Shown: in pieces, positions 55,417 to 64,000 of the stretch
Numbering within the stretch: the first letter of the stretch is position 1
How the letters are laid out: every line of letters starts with the position of its first letter
DNA from: Naegleria lovaniensis
Lineage: Eukaryota; Heterolobosea; Eutetramitea; Acrasida; Naegleriidae
Direction: 5' to 3'
Assembly: GCF_003324165.1 (NCBI RefSeq)
Contig: NW_025407868.1
Location: 220,443 to 284,442, forward strand
Length of the DNA: 64,000 nucleotides
Translations under genes and position numbers: made by a program
Notes under the pieces: model-generated
Seen by the model: only the letters and a program-made list of their open reading frames with translations
What the model was told of the DNA's origin: nothing
Databases searched by the model: none

Positions 55417-57461
55417 TTATTCTCTTTTCGAAACAGAGACTTTCAAATTGGTAGGTCTGCTCACCACGATCGTTTGAGTACCCACTGGATCCACACTTTC
55501 ATCATTGATTAATCGAAAATGATAGCGTTGAACAAGTTTGGACAATACCATGCATCCTTCCATTAAGGCGAATTTGTATCCAGTGCATTTTCTGGTTGTG
55601 TTGGTGTGTGAATATCATGATTATGGAAATGGATATAAATCGTTGAGGTAAATGAAAGAAATAGATATATTGAAACGTACCGATTTCCTCCACTGAAAGG
55701 AATCCAAGTAAAATCATGTTGAACGCGTTCTCTGGTTTCAGCATCCTTGAATCGGTCAGGATTGAATTCATTCACACTTTCTCCCCAATTATCTGATCTT
55801 GTGTGACTGTCCAAAATGAAAGCATGAATTTGAGTTCCTTTTGGAATTTGAAACTTGCCTAAACTTGTCGATTTCTTTGCCACATGTTTAGCGATCGAAG
55901 TGACAGGAGGATGACATCGTAAAGATTCCATAATGACCATATTCACATATTCAAGTTTTTCAAAATCATCAAAAGTTGGATCTCTTCCGTTGAGAACGTG
56001 TTGAACTTCATGAAAGAGTCGTTCTTGAATGTGTGGTCGTTTTGAGATTTCATAAGTTACCCATTGCAATAATGTGGCAGTGGTCTACAATATATTCACA
56101 CAGAATAAAACATTTCAATAATTTGAAACATTTCAGAAATACTTACCTCATGTCCTGCCAAAGATAACACAAAGGCATTACTTTTCAATTCTTCATCGGT
56201 CAATAACGTTTCACTTAAATTAGCTTCAATCAATAAGCTCAAAATATCATGACCTTGATCTGAAGAAAGATGAATGTTTTCCTGGAGTTGTTTTCTTCTA
56301 TTATTAATGACTTGATCGAGAATGTCTGAACAGATTTTTTTTGCCTTATTCGTTCCTAATACAATGGCAAATAAGGAATACAGAAATTCTGAATTTCCTT
56401 TTACAAAACCACGCAATGCAACATCTCGTGTGATGAGAGTATCCATGGCCATTCGAAATTGAATTCCTTTTTCATTCTTTGTGAAAATACCTAAATCCAC
56501 ATCAAAACCTTTTGTATTTCATTTTAGGAAATCAACAATTTCACCATTAATGAAAGAGGAGATGAACAATAAATGGTTACATACCTGCTTTTCCTAGAAT
56601 GTCCAAAGTCACATCTGAATAGGTTTCTGGTTGCAACATGAATTCCTTCTTTCCCTGTAATTGTTTTTCCCACTGTTCCAATAATAAATCACACGAATTG
56701 ACAGCCACTTTACACATAAATCTCAAATTGACAGGAGAGAATCCAGGGCTGCACACTTTGAAATGTTTTTTCCAAGTTTCATTATTCAAACAAGTCACAA
56801 TACTCTCTCCAAACACATTCAATAATTCATAATTTTCTTTTGGTTTTTCAAAAATGTTCGATTTCGAAACCATCATTTCTTTCAACATGTTCTTATCAGA
56901 AACAAACACAATGTTCATGTCAGGAAGACTTAGACGAAATGTTTTCGTTTCTGGATCTCCAAATTTTTCAATTACTTTTTGCATTTGAAAAGCACTATTT
57001 AAATAAAAGTAAGGAGCAAAGAAGGGAATTCGAATGGGAGAGAATAAGAATTGCCAAGTGCCAGGAATTTCCTTTAATTGATTCGCATGATGAAAGACTC
57101 TCTTGATGCGGTGAATGAAATGTGTCAAGATAATGACGAACAAGGTCATGAGGAGTATCCATAAAACATGTTCTTTTGGAACGCTCAAATTGGATGAAAA
57201 GAACTCGAACGCTGTACTGACGTTCTTTTGAAAAGAAATTATGGAAGGAGAATTGATTCCATGATTCGTTGCGGGATGAGTTTTCAAGTCTTCATGTGCG
57301 AAAACGAGTGTGAAAAATCTATTTTCCGAAAATGTGAAATCCATGTGTAGCTTACTCGCCACGAGAGAAATGAGTAATAAAAGAAGAAGAAGGATTTGAA
57401 GTCTTCTTGTTGAAAAGGATGTAAGTGGTGAGTTGGTCAAGACGCTGTTGAATGGCCACAT
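55417..57461 (-). CDS. Cytochrome P450, tandem copy B
   Basis: Exons 57461-56585, 56508-56147, 56084-55681 and 55591-55417 give 605 aa. The ATG at 57461 follows six A. Two N-terminal hydrophobic segments (ILLLLLLISLVASKLHM and VLWILLMTLFVIILTHFIHR) precede a core like copy A: LAGHETTATLLQW, ESLRCHPPVTS (ExxR) and FSGGNRKCTGYKF (heme ligand C550, Thr for the usual Ile/Val/Leu). The lumenal N-terminal ~100 residues differ almost completely from copy A. From KEIPG(S/T)WQFLFSPIRIP onward the two are largely alike, and the block around GESVNEFNPDRFKDAETRER is identical. Copies A and B are head-to-tail, 222 bp apart. All exon junctions fall at the same codons as in copy A, which shows they are duplicates. 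Substrate unknown. Confidence 0.93.
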
Positions 57462-57798
57462 TTTTTCTCAAGAGTTGAAGACCCGCCAGCACTATCACGA
57501 CATTTGACAGGGCATCTTTCCACATTCAACTTTTTAAGATTGAATAGTCAAAATTGAGGTGTAACCTTATATATCATGTTAATTATTTACTTTCTCCAGG
57601 TTCAACTTTGAAGGACAATTTTTAAAATATTGTGAATTGGCTTCAACTACTTTTAAGTGTTTAGAATATTGAAAGCAATTTATCGAGAACAATAATAGAA
57701 ATTTAAAAAGAAAATTAATCTTCGTAACCTTTTACATCCTCTCACCGTCAACTGTCAAAGATTTTTGATCCAAACTCATTTTGAAGTCACAAAAAAAT
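57462..57798. other. Intergenic region between divergent genes
   Basis: This 337-bp AT-rich stretch lies between the P450 copy B start (minus) and the NHL/EGF gene start (plus) and must hold both promoters. No open frame, RNA gene or repeat was recognised. Confidence 0.5.
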
Positions 57799-60700
57799 AT
57801 GTGGATGCAAAATAATCACTCCTCTCGAGTAGTAGAACGATTCGTTCCTCTCCTCTCTTCATGTCTTGTTTTCTTTATATTTTCAATTTTCGTGTCAGCT
57901 TCTCCTCAACCTGTCAAGTACAAAATTTCCACACTTGCTGGAATTGGCACTCCAGGATACAGTGGTAATTACGGCCATGCTCTGAGTGCTCAACTCAACG
58001 AACCCTATTCATTGGCACTTTCCAATGATTCTCAATACTTGTTTGTTGTGGAACATGAAAATCATGTGTTACGAAAAATTGATTTAAATTCTCAATTCAT
58101 CATTCCAGTGTGTAATGAGAATGCACAACCTGGATACAATGGAGGAGAGATGGATCCGTTACAAAATTTACTGAATGAACCCACTGGAATTGCAATTTCA
58201 AAAGTCAATGGTGATATTTTCATTTCAGATTCAGAGAATCATGTCATTAAAAGAATTTCCATTTTGGATCAATTGATTCATGTCGTGGCAGGAAATACGA
58301 CAGCAGGTTATAATGGAGAAGAATTGAATGCAACGAATAGTATGATGAATGAACCAGCTGGATTGTATGTCAATTCGAATGGTGAAATTTTGGTTGTGGA
58401 TTCTGAGAATCATATTTTGAGAGTGTTGAAATTTAATGAAAGTTATTATACGATGGAGCTAGTGGCTGGAGTGCCTAATGAGGCAGGATTTAATGGAGAT
58501 GGACTTGTGTTAATGTCTAAATTGAATGAACCAATTGGTGTGACGCAGGATGGTAATGGAAATGTTTACATTTCAGGTAAGATTAAGTTTCTTTACTTTT
58601 TTTGGTAAATTCATTTTCAATTACACATTTACTATTGCTTTTGAAATAATGATATAATACTCATTTCCATTTGAAATAGATACTGAAAATCACATGATTA
58701 GAAAAATTTCAGGAAACACCCTGATGACCATTGCAGGAACAGGTGTTGCCGGTTTTTCAAATGACACTTGTCAAAATGCCACTCTGGATTGTCCTCTCAA
58801 TGAACCCACTTCTCTCGTCTTCTCTCCATTAAACGGTGATTTAATCTTTGTGGATAAAAAAAACAACAAAGTTCGAAAGCTTTCTCCAGAAGGTTCTCTC
58901 GTAACCATTGCAGGAGATGGCATTGCTTCCTTTTCTGGAGAAAATGACACAGACAGTTTATTGGCCTCCCTTAACGAACCTAACGGAGTTGCCATTGATG
59001 AAAATGGAACCATTTATATTGCAGATACCATGAATCATCGAGTAAGAAAGTTATCTCCATACTGTGAAAATGGTTATATGTTGCGTGAAAATCAAACGGC
59101 ATGTGACATGACTTGTTTTGGAATTTTGGAAAATTCTTCACAAGTTTGCCAATCACGTGGTTGGTGCGTTTCCGTCAATCTTTGTGAATGTTTTAATACT
59201 TCTCAATATGGAGGTGAGAATTGTCAATTCACAAAATGTAATGGAATTTTATCCAATGAAACACAACAAGTGTGTCATGGACATGGAGATTGTATTTCTC
59301 CTGACAATTGTCAATGTCATGAAGGATATTTTGGAGCATTTTGTGAAATTACCCAATGTCATGGAATTCTCTCTAATGATTCGAATGTTTGTAATGGAAA
59401 AGGAAATTGTGTGGATTTGAATGTGTGCCATTGTACGGATTCTAAATTTGGAGGTGCCAATTGTGACATTGCCATTTGTCATGGAATTTTGGCAAATGAC
59501 AGCTCTGTGTGCAGTTCTCATGGGGCATGCTTGAACGGAACCTGTGAATGTTCGGGAGGTTGGTTTGGAGAATTGTGTGAAATTCCATCTTGCAATGGAA
59601 CACTAGCCAATGAAACGGTTGTTTGTTCTGGACATGGTACCTGTCAAGACATCAATCAATGCATCTGTCATGAAAATTACAATGGTGAAAACTGTCAATA
59701 TCCTTACTGCAATGGAATTCTCTCAAATGCAACTTCTTCTGTATGCTCTTCTCATGGTCAATGCATTTCTCCAAACGAATGTTCTTGTTTCGAATATTGG
59801 TATGGACCTTACTGTAATGTCACTTCCTGTTTTGGAGAATTTTCAAATTCCTCACATGTCTGTAATGATGGAAAAGGCACTTGCGTCGATTTCAACACTT
59901 GTGAATGTCAACAAAATTCCACGCCTTACTTTGGAGATCAATGTCAATTTACAACATGTTTTGGAATATTCTCCAATGACACTTCCAATGTTTGCAACAA
60001 TCATGGAAATTGCACTTCTTTCAATGTTTGTGAATGTTTTGAGGGATATATTGGAGAAAATTGTTCCATTCCAACATGTTTTGGAATTCCAGCCAATGAA
60101 ACGAAATATGTTTGTGATCGAATTGGATATTGTGTTGAGAAGGATCATTGTGTGAATTATACGTGTAATGGAACATTGAGTAGTGACCCATTGTCATGCT
60201 CTTCACATGGACTCTGTATTGGAAATGATCATTGTGAATGTCAAGAATTTTATTTTGGTTCGAATTGTGAATTCTCAAGTCAAATTCCAACATGTTATGG
60301 AATTCTTGCCAATGATTCACGAGTGTGTAATGACAGAAATGGAAGTTGTGTCTCGCTCGATCGATGTGAATGTCATTTGGGATATTCTGGCAAGGAATGT
60401 GAAATTCCAATTTGTTATCAAAAACTATCGAATGATTCCAATGTTTGTTCAAATCATGGAAATTGCATTTCACCAAATCAATGTCAATGTCAAGAAGGTT
60501 ATTTAGGATTACAATGTGAAATTCCAGTCTGTTATGGTATTGCTGCCAATGATTCTGCAGTGTGTAATTTTGGAAAAGGACAATGTGTCAGTTACAATAA
60601 TTGTTCTTGTTTCAATTCTCAAGAATGGACAGGTCAAGATTGTTCTGTTCCAGTGTGTTATGGAAAAACTTTGAGTCAAGCATGTTCTGGAAGAGGAAAT

Positions 60701-61738
60701 TGTTTACATAATCATACATGTTCATGTCCTTCGAAGTATGAAGGTACTGAGTGTGAATTCCACAAATGTTTCAATGTGTTGAATACTTCAAGTTCTGTGT
60801 GTTCCGGAAAAGGAAAATGTGTGAACGATGACACTTGTCAATGCTATGAAAATGAAAAATATTTTGGACAGAATTGTGAATTTACTTCATGCTATGGAGT
60901 CGCCTCATCCAATGCATCCCTCGTGTGTAATTATGGAAATGGTACTTGTGTGGATTTCAATTCTTGTCAATGTAACGAAAATTCATTATATGGAGGACCT
61001 CAATGCTCAGATCCAAAATGTTTTGGAATTTTATCGACTCAATATTCAAAAGTCTGCCATGGTAATGGAAATTGTACCAATGTCGATAAGTGCTCATGTT
61101 TTTCAGGATTTTTAGGAGATGAGTGTGATTTGTTAACACTCTCAAAAATTTCATTACAATTTAACGCTACCAAAGGACTCTATTCACAAACGTTAATTCA
61201 ATTAACCATTAACGATGAATTATTGAATTTATATTATTCCAATAGAAGTATTCTTGGAAAATTCACTTTTGAACTGAGTGTGGGAGATGCTGGACGCTAC
61301 GTTCTTCTTTCTACTAACACGACTTTTAAGGAAATTCCGCTCTCCAATTCCAAGTTGGAATTCTTCATTCCATCTTCACTGTATTCCAACCTCAACGATC
61401 ACACCAACAACAACACCATCCTTACAGCCTCTGTTGAATTATTCGACTCTAGAACCATGACCAAAATTTCCAACAAGGTCTCTTCTTCCAATTCCTTTAT
61501 TTATGAAAATCCAAATATTGACAAACAAGTTTCTAACCAAGAAAACAATAATGGAGTTTCTGGTGGAGTCATTGCATTGGCTGTGGTCATTCCAATTGCT
61601 TCTCTGGCAGGAATTGCTGTCATTGTAGGAACTATTGCAGGAGCTGTGATGTATTACAAGAAAAAGATGGCCGCTACCAATGCGATGGGATTGATGAAGG
61701 CCCAAAATGAAGACTTTGAATTGGCACAGGGATTTTAA
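57799..61738 (+). CDS. NHL-propeller and EGF-repeat single-pass surface protein
   Basis: Exons 57799-58576 and 58680-61738 are joined across a 103-bp intron (G|AT gives Asp), 1278 aa. The ATG at 57799 is used; the frame reaches 57781 only via a TTG. A signal peptide (~19-43, FVPLLSSCLVFFIFSIFVSA) leads to ~6 NHL blades (~45-385) with the recurring pattern L-x-E-P-x-(G/S)-(I/L)-x-(V/I) and D-(S/T)-E-N-H-(V/M/I)-(L/I)-(R/K). Then come about 17 EGF-like units (~388-1080) on the pattern C-(F/Y/N/H)-G-I-(L/F)-(S/A)-N-(D/E)-(S/T), V-C, G-x-C, C-x-C. A ~130-residue Ser-rich domain, one membrane helix (~1222-1250) and a 30-residue cytosolic tail follow. The architecture echoes teneurins. Likely roles are adhesion or particle binding. 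The tail has no kinase. Confidence 0.9.
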
Positions 61739-61856
61739 TCTCTTTCTTTGGCATTGCTTTCTCATGAATTTCAATGAATTTAATAATATTAAAGTAAATT
61801 TGAAGAATTTGTAAAAGTTCGAGAAGAAGAAAAAAATTTTCAACAAATCAAAAAAA

Positions 61857-63008
61857 ATGAGCAAACGCACACATGAAGGAACGAATTCAACGACCGTTAG
61901 GGATCGTCATTCGGAGGTTTATTTGGTAACCATTGAGGATGAAACTGATGAAGAATTGGTGGATGAAGAAGAAACCGACTCGGAAGAATTTACTCCAATA
62001 TCAAAAAAAGTAAAAATAGTATCCGATCATATTGATCTTCCTCCTCATGCGAATACCATAACGGCATCATCCTCCCCTTCAACCAATCCAAGCACAAATC
62101 CGATCTTTGAAAAATTAAAAGAAATGGATTCAAGTATAAATTTTAAAACCAAAAAAGACTTTGAAGAGGCATTTGCTTCCATTGCTCATTATTTATTGAA
62201 TCATGTTGAACTGGTTGCGAAAGGAAAGACGTTCCGATTGGCTGAACTTGAATTTTATTATACATGTGCTCCAGTACATAATGATCCCTTTAACCATTGT
62301 CATGCGCTTCAAACAACTAAAGGCGAATGGTACTTTCATCAATCACCATCAAAACTCAACAATGATAATTATAGAGGAGGAAATTATAAAGGACTGGATT
62401 TGTCGATTGGTTGTGCCAAATTTAAGGGAGGTATTTTGATTCGCTCATTGATTCGATGCAGTGACAACAAATTTATTGAAGGACCGTCGTTGTGTGTGGA
62501 TGAAATACTGTCTCTGTATTCATGTAACACAATTCATGAATTTGTCATGAAACATTTTCCCAACCAGAAACATTTTAATGCATTGGATGAAAAGTCTACA
62601 GTTCACTTGAGAGTGTGTGCAACACCAAAATCAGACAGTTTCATTCGATCTGCACGAGTTGGATTGACATTGAAGCAACAACGTAGCAAAAAGGAGAGAA
62701 TTGAGTTTATTTTCAGACCCTATCGATTTTGTTTAAGGCCAGAGAAGGTGAAAAAAGGAAAGCATTTGATGGCCATTGTGTTATATAAGGAATTGTGGAC
62801 AAAGGGCGAAAAAGATATTATCAAAAAAGTGGAAAAATTGATTGGAACTAGTGGTCTTGCAAAATATTTTGAAGTGTTTGAAGAAAAGAAAGCGATTGCT
62901 TTTGAATCAGTTTCAAAAATTGATGCTAAAACAGTTAAAAATTATGATAAGGACTTGACGACACAACAAATTTATGAGCTTGGAGGTATTTTGCGTCACA
63001 TTTTTTAA
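61857..63008 (+). CDS. Nuclear-looking protein of unknown family; distant methylpurine-glycosylase-like pattern
   Basis: A single exon of 383 aa from an ATG after seven A. Residues 1-~95 are low-complexity and acidic, with a possible nuclear signal (PISKKVK). The conserved-looking core (~98-380) has RLAELEFYY (128-136), HNDPFNHCH, GEWYFHQSP, NYRGGNYKGLDLSIG (171-185), FKGGILIRSL (189-198), GPSLCVDEIL (209-218), and later FIFRPYRFCLRPEKVKK. The order E-x-E-x-Y, aromatic strand, G-rich segment, (V/I)-L-I-R-(A/S)-L, G-P-x-x-L-C recalls methylpurine-DNA glycosylase (AAG/MPG), which removes alkylated bases. That is a pattern judgement with several motifs off, so I give no symbol. The alternative is a family I do not know. 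Confidence 0.65.
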   Translation: MSKRTHEGTNSTTVRDRHSEVYLVTIEDETDEELVDEEETDSEEFTPISKKVKIVSDHIDLPPHANTITASSSPSTNPSTNPIFEKLKEMDSSINFKTKKDFEEAFASIAHYLLNHVELVAKGKTFRLAELEFYYTCAPVHNDPFNHCHALQTTKGEWYFHQSPSKLNNDNYRGGNYKGLDLSIGCAKFKGGILIRSLIRCSDNKFIEGPSLCVDEILSLYSCNTIHEFVMKHFPNQKHFNALDEKSTVHLRVCATPKSDSFIRSARVGLTLKQQRSKKERIEFIFRPYRFCLRPEKVKKGKHLMAIVLYKELWTKGEKDIIKKVEKLIGTSGLAKYFEVFEEKKAIAFESVSKIDAKTVKNYDKDLTTQQIYELGGILRHIF

Positions 63009-63333
63009 TTTCCTACATTCAACAATTCTTTACTTCAATAAAATAGATAATTGAAATGATCATTGAAATCAATTCTTCTCAAGTTTGCTCCGTCATTTGT
63101 CTCATTGTGGCTAGTTTGGAAATCCAATTTACAGCTTTACTGAAAACCAGTAACAAAAGTTTTACAACATGAAATTACAATGAGATTCCTTTTCACTGTG
63201 GAATCACAGGCTTTGCAAAGGCTTTAAAAAATTGTAGTTGGACCAACAACGGACGAGCGGGAGTGATGAACAGCTTTGAAACACTTATAAGTTTCTCTTG
63301 AACCACCACCACCTTAACACCAATAACAAAAAA
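63009..63333. other. Intergenic region, no supported gene
   Basis: This 325-bp stretch lies between the glycosylase-like stop and the coiled-coil gene. It holds a likely 3' UTR with an AATAAAA element (63038-63044) and a promoter. The short word ACTGAAAACCAGT also occurs in the repeat region near 41651; this may be chance. No RNA gene was recognised. Confidence 0.45.
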
Positions 63334-63987
63334 ATGGTTCCACAACATCCATCATCATCCAATGAATACAGTATGTCCAATAACGCTGCAAGTTACCTAA
63401 CCCTGAGCGTCCATGAAAAAGCTGCAGTAGACGCTGATAATGAGCGCAATATTGTACTCATTGAGCAGAATGGGAATTCATCAACGAGCTCAAAAAGCTC
63501 GTCAAGCAAGACTTCCTCTCCTCAAAAGGGAGATTTGCAGGTCGATGAATTAAGTGAGTCAAACACCGAGTTTGATGAAATGGAGTCTTCCTTAGGAAAA
63601 AAAACCATGGTAAGCCTTTCCGGTATCCATAAGGCTCTAGTGGAGCTCAAAGACTACGCGAAAAAGTCTGACGACCGCCAACAGGAGATGTTGAATGTAA
63701 TGCGCGAGACACAGCAGCAGCATCAGAAAGTGTTGAATGAGCAACGGCAACAGCATCAGGAAGTGTTGAATGTGTTGTATGAGCAACGGCAACAGTATCA
63801 GGAAGTGTTGAATGAGCAACGGAAACAGCATCAGGAAGTATTGCATGCGTTGCTCAATGTAATGCGCTCCTCACAACAACAGCACCAGGATTTGATGGGT
63901 GTGTTGATTGCGCAACAGCAAGAACAAAAACAGCAGCACCAGGATTTGATGAAAGAACTACAAAAACAACAAAATAATAATAAATAA
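63334..63987 (+). CDS. Q-rich coiled-coil repeat protein, unknown function
   Basis: A single exon of 217 aa from the ATG at 63334 after seven A (the 12 upstream codons need a TTG). Residues 1-~85 are S/N-rich with an acidic patch. From ~110 to the end the chain is almost all helix with repeats of about 11 residues on the pattern (Q/K)-Q-(H/Y)-Q-(E/K/D)-(V/L)-(L/M)-N-E-Q-R, some units carrying a 3-7 residue insert (NVLY, HALLNVM, GVLIAQ). Hendecad spacing suggests a long coiled coil that oligomerises. No catalytic or membrane feature is visible. The gene ends 13 bp before the window end and its stop is inside, so it is complete. Confidence 0.7.
   Translation: MVPQHPSSSNEYSMSNNAASYLTLSVHEKAAVDADNERNIVLIEQNGNSSTSSKSSSSKTSSPQKGDLQVDELSESNTEFDEMESSLGKKTMVSLSGIHKALVELKDYAKKSDDRQQEMLNVMRETQQQHQKVLNEQRQQHQEVLNVLYEQRQQYQEVLNEQRKQHQEVLHALLNVMRSSQQQHQDLMGVLIAQQQEQKQQHQDLMKELQKQQNNNK
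63717..63960 (+). repeat. Intragenic repeats coding for 11-residue coiled-coil units
   Basis: About six imperfect copies built around CAACGGCAACAGCATCAGG lie inside the coiled-coil gene. Several are spaced 33 bp (11 codons); two are stretched by 9-18 bp. Copies 2-4 (63745-63840) are near-identical at the DNA level, so they arose recently. The whole frame is kept, so length changes by whole units. Confidence 0.8.
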
Positions 63988-64000
63988 TACAGTTTCTACA

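Noticed and set aside
53279-57461. P450 copy B as a pseudogene because its C-terminal exon looked frameshifted
   Set aside because: A long frame at 55502-55771 is a shadow. The correct exon 55591-55417 reads the heme motif and a normal C-terminus in phase.

Overview
The window looks like nuclear DNA from a heterolobosean amoeba, most likely Naegleria. It is AT-rich and gene-dense, with about 34 genes on both strands and intergenic gaps mostly under 500 bp. Introns are sparse and short (40 to 220 bp, GT-AG), and an A-tract sits directly before most start codons. Proteins carry Q/N/S/T-rich low-complexity tails, and the mix of families (DUF4116, NHL/EGF surface proteins, kinases with large ectodomains) fits Naegleria. 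The species cannot be told from the window alone. No rRNA, tRNA, CRISPR array or complete transposon was seen. Gene models are exon joins made by eye from splice sites and family conservation.

Left third (1-22 kb). A truncated ankyrin gene is followed by a low-complexity putative DNA-binding protein, a small two-helix membrane protein, and a YchF/OLA1 GTPase with a likely mitochondrial presequence. Next come the autophagy protease ATG4, a Rab4/14-like GTPase, an NHL-propeller protein, TMEM120, an organelle-type RNase II/R (minus strand, with a reading-frame break near its N-terminus), the U5 snRNP factor AAR2, a GT61-like type II membrane glycosyltransferase, a CtlX-like amidinohydrolase of bacterial type, and a decayed DUF4116 gene.

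Middle third (22-41.5 kb). This holds a kinesin with an N-terminal motor, a TOM40-like porin, a NEK6/7-like kinase in six exons, PTRHD1, a VPS55/LEPROT protein, and the RNase P subunit RPP30. They are followed by an unresolved minus-strand gene with two frame breaks at A6 runs, a large fungal-type Zn2Cys6 transcription factor, GMP synthase and an F-box protein.

Right third (41.5-64 kb). A receptor-like TKL kinase has a beta-helix ectodomain. Then come two coiled-coil proteins, NUP62 and N-acetylglucosamine kinase as a divergent pair with 74 bp between start codons, a half-size ABCB transporter, and two tandem cytochrome P450 paralogues with a patchwork of near-identical and diverged segments. 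The window ends with a large NHL + EGF-repeat single-pass surface protein, a nuclear-looking protein with a faint resemblance to methylpurine glycosylases, and a Q-rich coiled-coil repeat protein.

Most genes are unrelated housekeeping genes with no operon-like logic. The accessory or lineage-specific content is the receptor kinase, the EGF/NHL protein, the P450 pair, the CtlX-like enzyme, the Zn2Cys6 factor and the DUF4116 relic. I found no convincing multi-gene novel system. The best leads are the kinase architecture, the P450 mosaic and the reading-frame breaks.
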